From contig NZ_JAERVJ010000009.1 in the NCBI RefSeq assembly GCF_016745395.1, forward strand, positions 151,372 through 215,371: a stretch of DNA of 64,000 bases, given 5' to 3'. The first letter of the stretch is position 1, and every line of letters starts with the position of its first letter. Under the pieces are notes generated by a model. That model did no database searches, had not been told where the DNA came from, and saw nothing but the letters and a program-made list of their open reading frames with translations. Position numbers and translations under genes: made by a program. Positions 44,839-55,284 of this stretch are shown one piece after another. Origin of the DNA: Methylocystis sp. Sn-Cys. GTDB lineage: Bacteria; Pseudomonadota; Alphaproteobacteria; Rhizobiales; Beijerinckiaceae.

Positions 44839-47071
44839 CTCTCGGCGGCAGCCTTCCCGCCTCCGCTCTATGCCCCATCCATTCCGTCAGCTCCGCCGCC
44901 GCCACGTTGAACACGCGGCCAGCCGCATCCGTCCAGCTCAACCCGTCGGCGAGCGAGAATACTTTCGCATCCGCCACGCCGCCGTCCTTGTAGCGCTGCA
45001 TGCGTACGCCCTTGCCGCGCGCCATGCGCGGCGCCTCTTCCAGCGGGAAGACGAGGAGCTTCCTGTTCTCGCCGATGATCGCAGCGTGATCGCCTGCGGC
45101 TTCCGTCGCCACTTTCAGCTTCGCGGGCGGCTCGACGGAGAGCACGGCGCGGCCCTTTTTGGTGGATGACAACAGATCATCCTGCGCCACCACGAAGCCG
45201 CGCCCATCATCCGCGATCAGCAGCAACGACGCCCCCGACGTATGCGGCAGCACGCGCGCGACATCCGCGCCTTCGTCGATATCGGCGTAAAGACGGATCG
45301 GCTCGCCATGACCGCGCCCGCCCGGCAGTTTCGAGGCGTCGAGCGTGAAGGCCTTGCCGTTTGTCGCGAGCACGAGAATTTTCGTCGTCGTCTGCGCGAA
45401 GAAGCTCGTGTCCAGCGCGTCGTCGCCTTTGAATTGCAGGGTCGACAAATCCTGCACATGGCCTTTCAGCGCGCGAATCCAGCCTTTCTTCGACACGACG
45501 ACCGTGATCGGCTCGCGCTCGATCATCGCTTCCGCGAGGTCGAGATCGACCGCCGCCGGCGCGTCCTCGAAAGTGGTGCGGCGCTTGCCGACCGGCGTCT
45601 GTGGGCCATAGAGCTTTTTGAGGTCGCGCACCTGCCCCGCAATGGTCTTCCACTGCTTGCCTTCGTCCTCGAGCAGGCTTTCGAGCTCGGCGCGTTCCTT
45701 GGTGAGATCATCGAGCTCGCGGCGCAGCTCCATCTCTTCGAGCTTGCGCAAGGAGCGCAACCGCGTGTCGAGAATATAATCGACCTGCAGATCGGTGAGC
45801 TTGAAGACTCTCTTCAACTCGCCCTTGGCGTCGTCTTCCTCGCGGATGATGCGGATCACCTCGTCGAGATTGAGGAAGACGACAATCATGCCTTCCAATT
45901 GCTCGATGCGGCGCAGGATCGCCGCCAAGCGATGACGCGAGCGGCGTTGCAGCACCGTGCGGCGATGATCGAGCCACTGGCGCAGCGCTTCGTCGAGCGA
46001 AACCACGCGCGGCGTCACGCCGTCGACCAGCACGTTCATATTCATGCTGAAACGCGTCTCCAGCTCCGAGAGCTTGAAGAGCGTCTCCATCATCAGCGCC
46101 GGATCGACATTGCGCGCGCGCGGCTCGAAGACGATGCGCACATCCTCCGCCGATTCGTCGCGCACGTCAGCGACGAGCGGCAGCTTGCGCTCGGAAATCA
46201 GCTCGGCGAGCTTCTCAATCAGCCGCGATTTTTGCACGCCGTAAGGAATCTCGGTGACAACCGTCACCCAGCCGCCGCGCGGCAGCTCTTCCTTCACCCA
46301 GCGCGCGCGCACGCGGAAGGAGCCGCGTCCGGTGCGATAGGCTTCGATAATCTCCTCGCGCTTGTCGACGATGATGCCGCCCGTGGGGAAATCCGGCCCC
46401 TGCACGAAGGTGAGCAATTGCTCGCTCGTCGCGGCGCGATGCGAGATCAAATAGAGCGCGGCGTCGCAAAGCTCGGCGAGATTATGCGGCGGAATGGATG
46501 TCGCCATGCCCACCGCAATGCCCTGCGCGCCATTGGCCAGCATATTGGGCAGCGCCGAGGGGAGCACGACGGGCTCCTTCTCCTCGCCCGAGTAATTGGG
46601 CTTGAAGTCGATCGCGTCCTCGTCGATGCCCTCGAGCAGAGAGCGCGCGACGGCGGTCATGCGCGCTTCGGTGTAGCGATAGGCGGCGGCCGAATCGCCG
46701 TCGATATTGCCGAAATTGCCCTGTCCGTCGACGAGCGGATAGCGAGAGGAGAAATCCTGCGCGAGGCGCACCAGCGCGTCATAGATCGCCTGATCGCCAT
46801 GCGGATGATAGGAGCCCATCACATCGCCGACGATCTTCGCGCATTTCTTGAACGGCGCGCCGGGATCGAGTCGCAGCACATGCATGCCGTAAAGAATGCG
46901 ACGATGCACGGGCTTCAAGCCGTCGCGCACGTCGGGCAAGGCGCGGTCGGTGATCGTCGAGAGGGCGTAACGGAGGTAGCGTTCTTCCAGCGCCTCGCGC
47001 AGATCGACGGGCGTCACCACGCTTTCGCCGCCGCCGTCCTTGCCCTTTCCCGCGCCGCCTTTCTGCGCCAT
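44810..47071 (-). CDS. parC: DNA topoisomerase IV subunit A
   Basis: A 753-residue type IIA topoisomerase subunit that cleaves and religates DNA to decatenate chromosomes, with ParE. Seen here: [13 protein letters not shown], the QRDR-equivalent [20 protein letters not shown], catalytic Tyr133 in [10 protein letters not shown], and a C-terminal beta-pinwheel ([27 protein letters not shown]). ATG at 47071 ([11 protein letters not shown]) is preferred; the longer frame from 47131 is not conserved-looking. Its 3' end borders the CHAT cassette and is partly duplicated at 41369-41410. Confidence 0.96.
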   Translation of the reverse strand: MAQKGGAGKGKDGGGESVVTPVDLREALEERYLRYALSTITDRALPDVRDGLKPVHRRILYGMHVLRLDPGAPFKKCAKIVGDVMGSYHPHGDQAIYDALVRLAQDFSSRYPLVDGQGNFGNIDGDSAAAYRYTEARMTAVARSLLEGIDEDAIDFKPNYSGEEKEPVVLPSALPNMLANGAQGIAVGMATSIPPHNLAELCDAALYLISHRAATSEQLLTFVQGPDFPTGGIIVDKREEIIEAYRTGRGSFRVRARWVKEELPRGGWVTVVTEIPYGVQKSRLIEKLAELISERKLPLVADVRDESAEDVRIVFEPRARNVDPALMMETLFKLSELETRFSMNMNVLVDGVTPRVVSLDEALRQWLDHRRTVLQRRSRHRLAAILRRIEQLEGMIVVFLNLDEVIRIIREEDDAKGELKRVFKLTDLQVDYILDTRLRSLRKLEEMELRRELDDLTKERAELESLLEDEGKQWKTIAGQVRDLKKLYGPQTPVGKRRTTFEDAPAAVDLDLAEAMIEREPITVVVSKKGWIRALKGHVQDLSTLQFKGDDALDTSFFAQTTTKILVLATNGKAFTLDASKLPGGRGHGEPIRLYADIDEGADVARVLPHTSGASLLLIADDGRGFVVAQDDLLSSTKKGRAVLSVEPPAKLKVATEAAGDHAAIIGENRKLLVFPLEEAPRMARGKGVRMQRYKDGGVADAKVFSLADGLSWTDAAGRVFNVAAAELTEWMGHRAEAGRLPPRGFPKNNRFG

Positions 47072-47304
47072 TCGACCCTTCGCCTCTGTTGGATTTTCGC
47101 CCGTACTAGGCGCAGCGACGCGCCGGCGCAAGCGCCAAGCGAGCTACGTGACGGCAAATCAAGCCCTCGATGCGATTCTCACCGCTTATCGGGCTCAGTG
47201 GAAAATTAACGCTTGCGGGGCGCCGTCCCGCTCCCTAGAAAAGGCAACACCGCCGGCTCAGCTTCCCCGAGCCAAGTTTCCTCATAAATTTCTGTGGCTT
47301 CCGA

Positions 47305-47559
47305 ATGGCATCGATCCTCAGAGCATTCGTGATTCTTGGCCTGGCGCAATTGGCGGGCGCGGCGCTCGCCCTCGAATCCCCGCGGGTCGCCGCCAATGAT
47401 TCGGCGCGCGCGCCGCGCCATCATCAGCAGGCCGGCACGGAAGAAGCGCGCAACGATAGCGGCATGCAGGCGGTCTGCCGCGAGGTCGTGGTCGACACGG
47501 ACGAGGGTTACGGCGTGACGAATCACGAGTCGCGCGTCATCTGCGACAACGCGCGCTGA
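47305..47559 (+). CDS. small secreted hypothetical protein
   Basis: An 84-residue precursor with a plausible signal peptide (MASILRAFVILGLAQLAGAA, cut near ALA) and a 60-residue polar mature part with two cysteines (MQAVCREVVVDTDEGYGVTN, ESRVICDN) that could form one disulfide. No strong ribosome-binding site is seen. Family unknown. Confidence 0.5.
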   Translation: MASILRAFVILGLAQLAGAALALESPRVAANDSARAPRHHQQAGTEEARNDSGMQAVCREVVVDTDEGYGVTNHESRVICDNAR

Positions 47560-47607
47560 TCTATCCCTAAGGCTCCGAATTCGGGTTAACGAGCAGAAGC
47601 GTTCCAG

Positions 47608-47747
47608 CGTCATGGCCGCGCTTGTCGCGGCCATCCACGCCGCGCCGACGCGGAAAGCTCAAGAACATGAGCGGGAACGACGCCGCTCCTTCTTCCCGCG
47701 TGTCATAATGTCCTGGCGTGGATGCCCGCGACAAGCGCGGGCATGAC
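47608..47747. repeat. dispersed repeat, family D
   Basis: Near-identical to 10741-10878, including the upstream word GGCTCCGAATTCGGGTTAACG at 47571-47591. It ends 38 bp before the recO stop. Confidence 0.8.
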
Positions 47748-47784
47748 GCGGCTGCGTTGTTAACCTGTATTCGCAGCCCTGGAT

Positions 47785-48498
47785 CTACCCCAAGGCAGCG
47801 ATATAAAGCGCGCGCGAGGCCGGCAGAGCCGCGCCGCGCGGCGCGAGCACGTCGCAGGTCAGGAAATAGCCCGTCAAACGAAAGGCGTCGGCGATCTCCT
47901 CGGGAGCCGCGTTTTCGGTTTCTTCCTGTAAGAAGCGCGGATAGGGCAGCAGCCGATCGCGCCATGGCGCGCCGGCCTCCCGGTTCACCGCGCGGCCAGT
48001 TTTCGGCGACACATAGGCGAGATCGTCGCGCGTTCCGGTGACGGCGCAGCGTTCCAGATCGAGGCCAAATCCCAAGGCGCCGAGCAGCGCGAGCTCGAAT
48101 TGCGCCATCAGCGGCGCGGCGGCGTTGGGCGAATCGAGCCGCACGGCGATGGCTTCGGCCATGTCGAACAAGGCCTCATGCGGATCACGCTCCGGCAGAA
48201 GGCGCAGCAACGCCGCAAGCATCGTCACGCCATGCAGGGCCGCAGCGCGGTCGAGATAGCGCGCGGCGCGCAAGGCGAGCGGCTCCACGGCATAGGCGCC
48301 CATATGGTCCTCGAGCCGCGCCCGCCAGGTGGAGGCGACGAGATTCCCCGGCTGTAGAACAGGCCGCATGGCCTTGGAGCGGCCGCCACGCACGACGCCG
48401 AGATGGCGGCCATGAGCGCGCGTCATCAGCTCCAGGATGACCGAGGTCTCGCCATGCTTCCTGGCGCCGATGACGAGGCCTTCGTCCTGCCATTCCAT
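47785..48498 (-). CDS. recO: DNA repair protein RecO
   Basis: A 237-residue recombination mediator that works with RecR to load RecA at gaps. It has the OB-fold N-terminus (WQDEGLVIGARKHGETSVIL, ELMTRAHGRHLGVVRGGRSK) and the helical C-terminal domain (FELALLGALGFGLDLERCAV). Its place downstream of era follows the usual alphaproteobacterial order. Confidence 0.95.
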   Translation of the reverse strand: MEWQDEGLVIGARKHGETSVILELMTRAHGRHLGVVRGGRSKAMRPVLQPGNLVASTWRARLEDHMGAYAVEPLALRAARYLDRAAALHGVTMLAALLRLLPERDPHEALFDMAEAIAVRLDSPNAAAPLMAQFELALLGALGFGLDLERCAVTGTRDDLAYVSPKTGRAVNREAGAPWRDRLLPYPRFLQEETENAAPEEIADAFRLTGYFLTCDVLAPRGAALPASRALYIAALG

Positions 48499-48546
48499 GA
48501 CCGGGTTTCTCGACTGTTCCCCGCAGTCTCAGTGATGACAATCTAA

Positions 48547-48655
48547 TCCCCCTCCCCCTTGCGGGGAGGGGCTAGGGGTGGGGGTCGACAATCTCGATCG
48601 CGATCGCGGCTACCCCCACCCTGCCCTCCCCGCAAGGGGGAGGGATGGGATCGCG
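48547..48655. repeat. dispersed GC-rich repeat (sub-family C2)
   Basis: CCCCCTCCCCCTTGCGGGGA opens the unit and CCCTCCCCGCAAGGGGGAGG closes it, with GTCGACAATCT in the middle. A sister copy with the same middle word is at 49909-50010. Confidence 0.75.
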
Positions 48656-48669
48656 ACGATGGCGTAGGG

Positions 48670-48897
48670 CTATTGCTCGGAGAGCTTCATCTCGGGGCTG
48701 TATTCCACGCCCTCGACGTCCTTGATCACCGCCTGCCCGCAGATCACGCGGTTTTGCGCACTATCGAAGGTCAACGTCGGCCCGCCGTGCAGTTGCCAGC
48801 CCTTGCTCAGCGCTTCGGTCACGCGGTGGCAGAAGGCCGCGTCGTCGGGGCCGGTGAGATAGCGGTAGACGGTCAGCGTTTTCGATTTCTTGGCCAT
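48670..48897 (-). CDS. DUF1737 family protein
   Basis: A 75-residue protein matching DUF1737 (TVYRYLTGPDDAAFCHRVTE, ALSKGWQLHGGPTLTFD, VICGQAVIKDVEGVEYSPEM). It is cytosolic and of unknown function. ATG at 48897 is used, because the longer frame to 49179 runs antisense into era. It lies 29 bp downstream of era on the same strand. Confidence 0.85.
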   Translation of the reverse strand: MAKKSKTLTVYRYLTGPDDAAFCHRVTEALSKGWQLHGGPTLTFDSAQNRVICGQAVIKDVEGVEYSPEMKLSEQ

Positions 48898-48926
48898 GGC
48901 GCCCTCGCGAATCAACTCGCCCGATA

Positions 48927-49862
48927 TTATTCGCCTTTCGGATAATCGAGCCGCATTTCGCGATAGCGTTCGGGGTCCTCCGCCCAGTTCTCGCGCACCT
49001 TCACGAAGAGGAAGAGATGCACGGGCTGCTCGGCGGCTTCCGCGATCTCGCGACGCGCCGCAGCGCCAATCGCCTTGATCGTCTTGCCGCCCTCGCCGAT
49101 GACGATGCGTTTCTGGCCTTCGCGCGCGACATAGATGGTCTGCTCGATGCGCGCCGAGCCATCCTTCTGGTTCGTCCAAATATCGGTCTCGACCGTGGAC
49201 TGGTACGGCAATTCGTCGTGCAGCCGCTCGTAAATCTGCTCGCGGGTGATCTCGGCCGCAAGCAGCCGCAGCGGCGCGTCGGAGAGCTGGTCTTCCGGAT
49301 AGAGCCAGGGCCCCGGCTTCATGCGCTTCGCCAAAGCATGCAGCAAATCCTGGACGCCGTCGCCGGTGAGCGCCGAGACCATGAAGGTCTCGTCGAATTT
49401 CGCGCGCTCGTTGAGCTTCGCGGTGAGCGCCAGCAGCTTTTCGCGCGGAACGACGTCGACCTTGTTGAGGACGAGCACCTTGGGCGCCTTCGCTTGCGCG
49501 AGCTGCGTCAGGATCGCCTCGACCTCTTCGTCGAGGCCTCTGCGGGCGTCGACTAGCAGCGCCACCACATCGGCGTCCGCGACGCCAGAAAGCGCGCTCG
49601 CCACCATGGCGCGATCCAGTTTACGCTTGGGCTTGAAAATGCCGGGCGTGTCGACGAGCACGATCTGCGCCGGCCCGTCGATGGCGATGCCGCGCACCAG
49701 CGCCCGCGTCGTCTGCGCCTTGCGCGAGACGATGGAGACTTTGGCGCCCACGAGCTGATTGAGCAGCGTCGACTTGCCGGCGTTGGGCGCGCCGACCAGC
49801 GCCGCAAAGCCGCAGCGCGTTTCCTGTTCCGTGGCGTTGGTGTCGGTCAATTCGTCTTCCAT
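48927..49862 (-). CDS. era: GTPase Era
   Basis: A 311-residue GTPase required for 16S rRNA and 30S maturation. G1 GAPNAGKSTL, G3 DTPGIF, G4 NKVD and the KH RNA-binding domain (GEGGKTIKAIG) are all visible. The N-terminal 15 residues are a short extension. It follows rnc and lepB on the same strand. Confidence 0.96.
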   Translation of the reverse strand: MEDELTDTNATEQETRCGFAALVGAPNAGKSTLLNQLVGAKVSIVSRKAQTTRALVRGIAIDGPAQIVLVDTPGIFKPKRKLDRAMVASALSGVADADVVALLVDARRGLDEEVEAILTQLAQAKAPKVLVLNKVDVVPREKLLALTAKLNERAKFDETFMVSALTGDGVQDLLHALAKRMKPGPWLYPEDQLSDAPLRLLAAEITREQIYERLHDELPYQSTVETDIWTNQKDGSARIEQTIYVAREGQKRIVIGEGGKTIKAIGAAARREIAEAAEQPVHLFLFVKVRENWAEDPERYREMRLDYPKGE

Positions 49863-49908
49863 CTTCCCATCGGTTGGGATGTATCGGCGCCGGCGCCGGC
49901 GCCGCGTC

Positions 49909-50010
49909 CCCCTCCCCCTTGCGGGGAGGGGTAGGGGTGGGGGTCGACAATCTAGATTGTCATCGCGGCTTCCCCCACCCTAACCCTCCCCGCAAGGGGG
50001 AGGGAAGAGG
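49909..50010. repeat. dispersed GC-rich repeat (sub-family C2)
   Basis: The partner of 48547-48655: CCCCCTCCCCCTTGCGGGGA, a GTCGACAATCTAGATTGTC palindrome in the centre, and CCCTCCCCGCAAGGGGGAGG. It separates rnc from era. Confidence 0.75.
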
Positions 50011-50050
50011 ATCACGCCTCGGACTCGTGAAATTGGAAAGGGAAGAAACC

Positions 50051-50740
50051 CTACTCCTGCACGCCCTCGCGCGCCATGAAGGCCGCCGCGGCCGCCTGCT
50101 CGGCGGCGCGCTTGGAGCTTCCCGCCCCGAGTGCGGAGTCGAACCCTTCGATTTCCACCGCCAGCTCGAAGGAGGGCGCGTGGTCGGGCCCGCTGCGCGT
50201 CACCACCCGGTAGCGCGGCGGCGCGAGCCGGCGGGCCTGGGCCCATTCCTGCAACGCCGTCTTGGCGTCGCGCAGGCTGCGTCCGACATCGTGCATTTTC
50301 GGGCCGAAGGCCGCGCGCACCACGGCTTCCGCGGCCAGCGCCCCGCCGTCGAGAAAGACCGCGCCGATGATCGCCTCGCAGACGTCGCCGAGGATTGCGC
50401 GCTTCTTGCGTCCGCCCGTCTGCGCCTCGCCCTCGCCGAGCCGCATATGGGGGCCGACGCCCCAGCTTTCCGAGACTTCCGCGCAAGTCTCCTTGCGCAC
50501 CAGCGCAGCGAGCCGGCGGGACAGCTCGCCCTCGCTGTCGCCCGGAAAGCTCTCATAGATCATATGCGCAACGGCGAGGCCCAGGACTCGGTCGCCCAGG
50601 AATTCCAGCCGCTCGTAGGAATCCGGGCGCTGCGTCGCGGCGCTGACATGCGTCAGCGCCCAGCGCAGCAGGGCCTTATCCTTGAAGGCGTGCCCGATGC
50701 GCTCCTCCAGCGCCGAGAGATCGGGCTTGCTCCGCGCCAT
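50051..50740 (-). CDS. rnc: ribonuclease III
   Basis: A 229-residue double-strand-specific endonuclease for rRNA and mRNA processing. The signature is YERLEFLGDRVLGLAVAHMI, with the downstream catalytic acid in ILGDVCEAIIGAVFLDGG and a C-terminal dsRNA-binding domain (ALQEWAQARRLAPPRYRVV, GSSKRAAEQAAAAAFM). It starts 11 bp past the lepB stop. Confidence 0.96.
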   Translation of the reverse strand: MARSKPDLSALEERIGHAFKDKALLRWALTHVSAATQRPDSYERLEFLGDRVLGLAVAHMIYESFPGDSEGELSRRLAALVRKETCAEVSESWGVGPHMRLGEGEAQTGGRKKRAILGDVCEAIIGAVFLDGGALAAEAVVRAAFGPKMHDVGRSLRDAKTALQEWAQARRLAPPRYRVVTRSGPDHAPSFELAVEIEGFDSALGAGSSKRAAEQAAAAAFMAREGVQE

Positions 50741-50750
50741 CTATGTCCGC

Positions 50751-51521
50751 TCAATGCGCCGGCTTGAAGAGCCGATCCCAGCGCACCGACCAGGGCCAGC
50801 GCCAGAAGGCGAGCGCGGATTCGTCCTTCTTCACGGAGAAGAAAATGACTTCCGCGCGGCCGACGAGATTGACGAAGGGCACATAGCCGACGCCGCCAAG
50901 CTCCGGCGCGATGCGCGAGTCCGTCGAGTTGTCGCGGTTGTCGCCCATCATGAAGTAATGGTCCGGCGGCACGACGAAAAGCTCGGTGTTGTCGTTGATG
51001 CCGTGGTCGCCCTCGATCTCGATGATCGTGTGCTCGACCCCGGCATGTTCGGCGTCGCCCGGCAGCGTCTCGCGATAGGTCGCGACCGGAACCTCCTGCC
51101 CTTCGCGATTTTCGGTCCGCGCCTTGTCGATTTTCTCGCGCGGCACGACGACGCCGTTGATGTAGAGGCGGCCTTCGATCATCTGGATGCGGTCGCCGGG
51201 CATGCCGATCACGCGCTTGATATAGTCCGTCTCATTGTCGCGCGGCAGCTTGAAGACCGCGACGTCGCCGCGCTTGGGCGGCGAGGCGAGAATGCGGCCG
51301 GAGAACACATTCGGCCCGAAAGGCATGGAATAGTTCGAATAGCCGTAGGCGTATTTGGAGACGAAGACGTAATCGCCGATGAGCAGCGTCGGGATCATCG
51401 ACCCGGAGGGGATGTTGAACGGCTGGAACAGCAGCGTGCGAATGACGAGCGCAATGGCCAGAGCCTGGACGATGACCTTGACGGTCTCCAGAAGTCCGCC
51501 CTCTTCCTGTTTCTGGGCCAT
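50751..51521 (-). CDS. lepB: signal peptidase I
   Basis: A 256-residue inner-membrane peptidase that cleaves Sec signal peptides. It has one N-terminal helix, the catalytic serine in IPSGSMIPTLLIGDYV, the catalytic lysine in TDYIKRVIGMPGDRIQ and the MMGDNRDNSTDSR box. ATG at 51521 (MAQKQEEGGLLET) is preferred; the longer frame to 51749 is arginine-rich. It leads the lepB-rnc-era group. Confidence 0.95.
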   Translation of the reverse strand: MAQKQEEGGLLETVKVIVQALAIALVIRTLLFQPFNIPSGSMIPTLLIGDYVFVSKYAYGYSNYSMPFGPNVFSGRILASPPKRGDVAVFKLPRDNETDYIKRVIGMPGDRIQMIEGRLYINGVVVPREKIDKARTENREGQEVPVATYRETLPGDAEHAGVEHTIIEIEGDHGINDNTELFVVPPDHYFMMGDNRDNSTDSRIAPELGGVGYVPFVNLVGRAEVIFFSVKKDESALAFWRWPWSVRWDRLFKPAH

Positions 51522-51763
51522 CGGGACGTTCCTGCTCAAGCCGTGCTCCTTGGTCTGATGGGCGGCAAAGCCCGCCCTGCGCCCCTTAGCACGCCAAGGG
51601 CAGGATGAGAACCTGCGCCGTTCCGGGGGCGCGCGCCTCTTTGCTTTGGGCCCAATCCTCGAAAGCCTTTCCTTTACCGGACAGGCATGCGACAAGCCCA
51701 GCGCGGCAGGCCTTGCAGCAGATCGCCGTAAGCTCGAAAAGGAACTCACTGGGTCGCGCGCCG

Positions 51764-52639
51764 ATGTCGGTCAAACACCCTATCATCTCGATCACCGGCT
51801 CGTCCGGGGCGGGCACGAGTTCGGTCAAGGCGACCTTCGAGCAGATTTTCCGCCGTGAGCGCATCGAGGTCGCCTATGTCGAAGGCGACAGCTTCCATCG
51901 CTACCCCCGCGACGTAATGAAAGCCAGGATGGCCGAGGCGCAGGCCAAGGGCAATCCGCATTTCAGCCATTTCGGCTCCGACGCCAATCTCCTCCCGGAG
52001 CTGGAGAACCTCTTCCGCGAATATGGCGAGACAGGCTCTGGCCGCTACCGCCACTACGCCCATGACGAGAACGAGGCTGCCCAGCTCGCCGTGCCGCCCG
52101 GGCAGTTCACCGATTGGCAGGAGCTGCCCCCCAATACGGACATCCTCTTCTATGAGGGGCTGCATGGCGCGGTGGTGACCGACGAGGTCAATGTCGCCCG
52201 CTACGCCGATCTCAAGATCGGCGTCGTGCCGGTCATTAACCTCGAATGGACCCAGAAGCTCCACCGCGACCGCAACTCGCGCGGCTACACCACCGAGGCC
52301 GTGACCGAGACCATTCTGCGCCGCATGCACGACTATGTGCATTACATCTGCCCGCAGTTCTCGGAGACCGACATCAACTTCCAGCGGGCGCCGACCGTCG
52401 ATACGTCAAACCCCTTCGTCGCGCGCTCCATCCCGACGCCTGACGAATCCATCGTCGTCATCCGCTTCCGCGAGCCGCGCGGGGTGGACTTTCCCTATCT
52501 CGTGACGATGATCGCCGGGAGCTGGATGTCGCGCGCCAATTCGATCGTCATTCCCGGCAATAAGCTCGATCTCGCGATGCAGCTCATCCTCACGCCGAGG
52601 ATCCTCGAACTCGTGAAGCGCCGTAAGAGCGCGACCTGA
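51764..52639 (+). CDS. prk: phosphoribulokinase (bacterial class I)
   Basis: A 291-residue kinase that makes ribulose-1,5-bisphosphate from ribulose-5-phosphate. The P-loop is [15 protein letters not shown]. Also present are [46 protein letters not shown] and [14 protein letters not shown], as in proteobacterial PRK. ATG at 51764 is used. It is 11 bp upstream of tkt on the same strand; rubisco genes are not in the window. Confidence 0.95.
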   Translation: MSVKHPIISITGSSGAGTSSVKATFEQIFRRERIEVAYVEGDSFHRYPRDVMKARMAEAQAKGNPHFSHFGSDANLLPELENLFREYGETGSGRYRHYAHDENEAAQLAVPPGQFTDWQELPPNTDILFYEGLHGAVVTDEVNVARYADLKIGVVPVINLEWTQKLHRDRNSRGYTTEAVTETILRRMHDYVHYICPQFSETDINFQRAPTVDTSNPFVARSIPTPDESIVVIRFREPRGVDFPYLVTMIAGSWMSRANSIVIPGNKLDLAMQLILTPRILELVKRRKSAT

Positions 52640-52650
52640 AAGAACGGAAT

Positions 52651-54642
52651 ATGTCCAGAGCACTCGAACTCGACGCGCGTAGCTGCGCCAACGCCATCCG
52701 CGCCCTCGCCATGGACGCGGTGGAAAAGGCCAAATCCGGCCATCCGGGCATGCCCATGGGCATGGCCGACGTCGCCACCGTGCTGTTCCAGCGCTTCATG
52801 AAGTTCGACGCCAGCCAGCCGGATTGGCCCGATCGCGACCGCTTTGTGCTCTCGGCCGGCCACGGCTCCATGCTGCTCTACGCCCTGCACTATCTGCTCG
52901 GCTATCCGGGCATGACCAAGGCCGATCTCGAAAACTTCCGCCAGTTCGGCGCGCCGACGGCGGGGCACCCGGAATATGGCCATGCGCCGGGCGTCGAGAC
53001 GACCACGGGCCCGCTGGGCCAGGGCCTCGCCACCGCCGTCGGCATGGCGATCGCCGAGCGCCTGACCGCCGCGCGCTTCGGCGACGATCTCGTCGACCAC
53101 AACACTTACGTCATCGCGGGCGACGGCTGCCTGATGGAGGGCCTGAGCCATGAGGCGATCGACCTCGCGGGGCATTTGAAGCTCTCGCGCATGATCGTGT
53201 TCTGGGACGATAATTCGATTTCCATCGACGGCCCGACCGATCTCTCGACCTCGACGGACCAATGCGCGCGCTTCGCCGCCGCCGGCTGGCACACGCAGCG
53301 CGTCGACGGACACGATATGGAGGCTGTGGCCAAGGCGATCGAGATCGCCAAGGCCGACCCGCGCCCCTCGATGATCGCCTGCCGCACCGTGATCGGCTAT
53401 GGCGCGCCCGGCAAGCAGGGCAAGGAGTCCGTCCATGGCGCGCCGCTCGGCGCGACGGAAGTCGCCGCCGCCCGCGAGACGCTGCTCTGGCCGCATACGC
53501 CTTTCGACGTGCCGGAGCCGATCCTCTCCGCCTGGCGCGCCGCCGGCCAACGCGGCGCGGGCGCGCGCGCAGCGTGGGAGAAGCGCCTCGCCGCCTCGCC
53601 GAAGGGCCGCGCCCTCGAGACCTTCCTGTCGAACGATGTCGCAGCGGAAATCGCCGGCCCGCTCGCGGCCTTCCGCGCGACGCTCGCCGCCGAGAAGCCC
53701 AAGGTCGCGACCCGAAAATCCTCTGAAATGACGCTCGGCGTCATCAATGAGGCCACGGCGGCGACGATCGGCGGCTCGGCCGACCTCACCCACTCCAATT
53801 TCACGCTGACCAAGGGCATGGGCTCGGTCCGGCCGGGCGATTTTTCCGGCCGCTACCTCCACTATGGCGTGCGCGAATTCGGCATGTCGGCGGCCATGAA
53901 CGGCATCGCGCTGCATGGCGGCTTCGTGCCCTATGGCGGCACCTTCCTGGTTTTCTCGGACTATGCGCGCGGCGGCATCCGCCTCTCGGCGCTCATGGGC
54001 CTGCGCGTGATCTATGTGCTGACCCACGACTCGATTGGCCTCGGCGAGGACGGCCCGACGCATCAGCCGATCGAGCATCTGGCGTCGCTGCGCGCCATGC
54101 CCAATCTCCTCGTCTTCCGCCCGGCCGACGCCATCGAGACGGCGGAATGCTGGGAGCTGGCCATCGCGCAGAAGGCGACCCCTTCCTTGCTCAGCCTCTC
54201 GCGCCAAAACCTGCCCACGCTGGATCGCCCGGTGAGCGAAAATCTCTCCGCCAAGGGCGCCTATGTCGTGCGCGAGCCCGAGGGCGGCCGCGACGTGACG
54301 ATCCTCGCCACGGGCTCGGAGGTCGAGATCGCGCTCGCCGGCGCCGATGCGCTCGCCGCGAAGGGAATAAAGGCGGCGGTTGTCTCCATGCCCTGCTGGG
54401 AGCTGTTCGAGACGCAATCCGCCGACTATCGCGCTCAGGTGCTGGGCAAGGGCCCGCGCATCGGCGTCGAGGCGGCGGCGCGGCTCGGCTGGGACCGCTG
54501 GCTCGGCGAGCATAGCGTCTTCATCGGCATGACGGGCTTTGGCGCCAGCGCCCCGGCGCCGGAGCTTTACAAGCATTTCGGCATCACGGCCGAAGCGGTG
54601 GCGGAAGCGGGCGTCGCGCTGGTCGGGGCGGCCCGCGCCTGA
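52651..54642 (+). CDS. tkt: transketolase
   Basis: A 663-residue TPP enzyme shuttling two-carbon units in the pentose phosphate and Calvin pathways. Visible are the N-terminal [15 protein letters not shown], the TPP-binding [20 protein letters not shown] with a downstream [10 protein letters not shown], and the C-terminal [20 protein letters not shown] and [20 protein letters not shown]. It sits in one unit with prk and is closed by a hairpin terminator. Confidence 0.96.
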   Translation: MSRALELDARSCANAIRALAMDAVEKAKSGHPGMPMGMADVATVLFQRFMKFDASQPDWPDRDRFVLSAGHGSMLLYALHYLLGYPGMTKADLENFRQFGAPTAGHPEYGHAPGVETTTGPLGQGLATAVGMAIAERLTAARFGDDLVDHNTYVIAGDGCLMEGLSHEAIDLAGHLKLSRMIVFWDDNSISIDGPTDLSTSTDQCARFAAAGWHTQRVDGHDMEAVAKAIEIAKADPRPSMIACRTVIGYGAPGKQGKESVHGAPLGATEVAAARETLLWPHTPFDVPEPILSAWRAAGQRGAGARAAWEKRLAASPKGRALETFLSNDVAAEIAGPLAAFRATLAAEKPKVATRKSSEMTLGVINEATAATIGGSADLTHSNFTLTKGMGSVRPGDFSGRYLHYGVREFGMSAAMNGIALHGGFVPYGGTFLVFSDYARGGIRLSALMGLRVIYVLTHDSIGLGEDGPTHQPIEHLASLRAMPNLLVFRPADAIETAECWELAIAQKATPSLLSLSRQNLPTLDRPVSENLSAKGAYVVREPEGGRDVTILATGSEVEIALAGADALAAKGIKAAVVSMPCWELFETQSADYRAQVLGKGPRIGVEAAARLGWDRWLGEHSVFIGMTGFGASAPAPELYKHFGITAEAVAEAGVALVGAARA

Positions 54643-54693
54643 GCGGGTTCGGAGCTTCGCCGGACGGGCAGCTCCGCAAGAGATGTGTTAGAG

Positions 54694-54724
54694 TGCCTCG
54701 GCCGGCGTACGGCCGAGGCATTTT
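54694..54724 (+). terminator. hairpin terminator after tkt, overlapping the leader of the next gene
   Basis: A 10-bp perfect stem (GCCTCGGCCG with CGGCCGAGGC around GCGTA) followed by ATTTTGC. The 3' arm contains GAGG, the best candidate ribosome-binding site of the small gene starting at 54730, so the hairpin could also mask translation. Confidence 0.7.
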
Positions 54725-54729
54725 GCATA

Positions 54730-55080
54730 ATGGACCCAGCTTTGAGCGACGAACCCGAAAACCTCACATTAGCGCTGCTGCGCAAGATCGATAAGAAAGT
54801 TGACGCCGTCGATGCGAAAGTGGACGCGCTGCGAGTCCAGCTTCGCGCCGAGATCGGCGACGCCAAAACTGAGCTTCGTTCCGAAATGCATTCGCTCCGC
54901 GCCGATGTCGCGTCCGACATGCTGACCCTCGAAAAGCGTCTCTCCGACCAGATCGTGGGGCTGCGCCGCGCTGTGGTGGAATATCACTCCTCGGCGGTGG
55001 GACACGGCGTCCTGCTGAGCGAGTTCGAGGAGCGCCTGCTCCGCCTCGAGCGCCACGTGGGCCTGCGCGAGAGTCACTGA
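54730..55080 (+). CDS. small coiled-coil protein
   Basis: A 116-residue protein almost wholly made of heptad repeats (LLRKIDKKVDAVDAKVDALR, LRSEMHSLRADVASDMLTLE, then FEERLLRLERHVGL), so it should form a homo-oligomeric coiled coil. No membrane segment. ATG at 54730 is chosen; the frame is open to 54685 through the hairpin. Function unknown. It lies between tkt and fba. Confidence 0.65.
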   Translation: MDPALSDEPENLTLALLRKIDKKVDAVDAKVDALRVQLRAEIGDAKTELRSEMHSLRADVASDMLTLEKRLSDQIVGLRRAVVEYHSSAVGHGVLLSEFEERLLRLERHVGLRESH

Positions 55081-55284
55081 ATGTCCTAGAGGCGGATTCT
55101 CTCTCCGCCTCCCTGCCTCCGGGTCGCCGTCATGGCCGGGACCGAGCCCGGCCATGACGGGCGGGGAACGATTGTCAAGCTCTCCTCGCCGCGGCTGGCC
55201 CTTGTTTCCCGTACGATGTAGATAACCGCGCAAGTTCCCGCTATTTCACTCGGCATCCGCCTCTAATAAGGGAGAATCTTCCCA

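Noticed and set aside
45242..47209. Long plus-strand open frame (655 codons) opposite parC
   Set aside because: Antisense shadow of parC with low-complexity composition and no ribosome-binding site.
52495..54576. Long minus-strand open frame (693 codons) opposite tkt
   Set aside because: It mirrors tkt; the product is arginine/alanine/histidine-rich without any domain, as expected from the antisense of a GC-rich gene.
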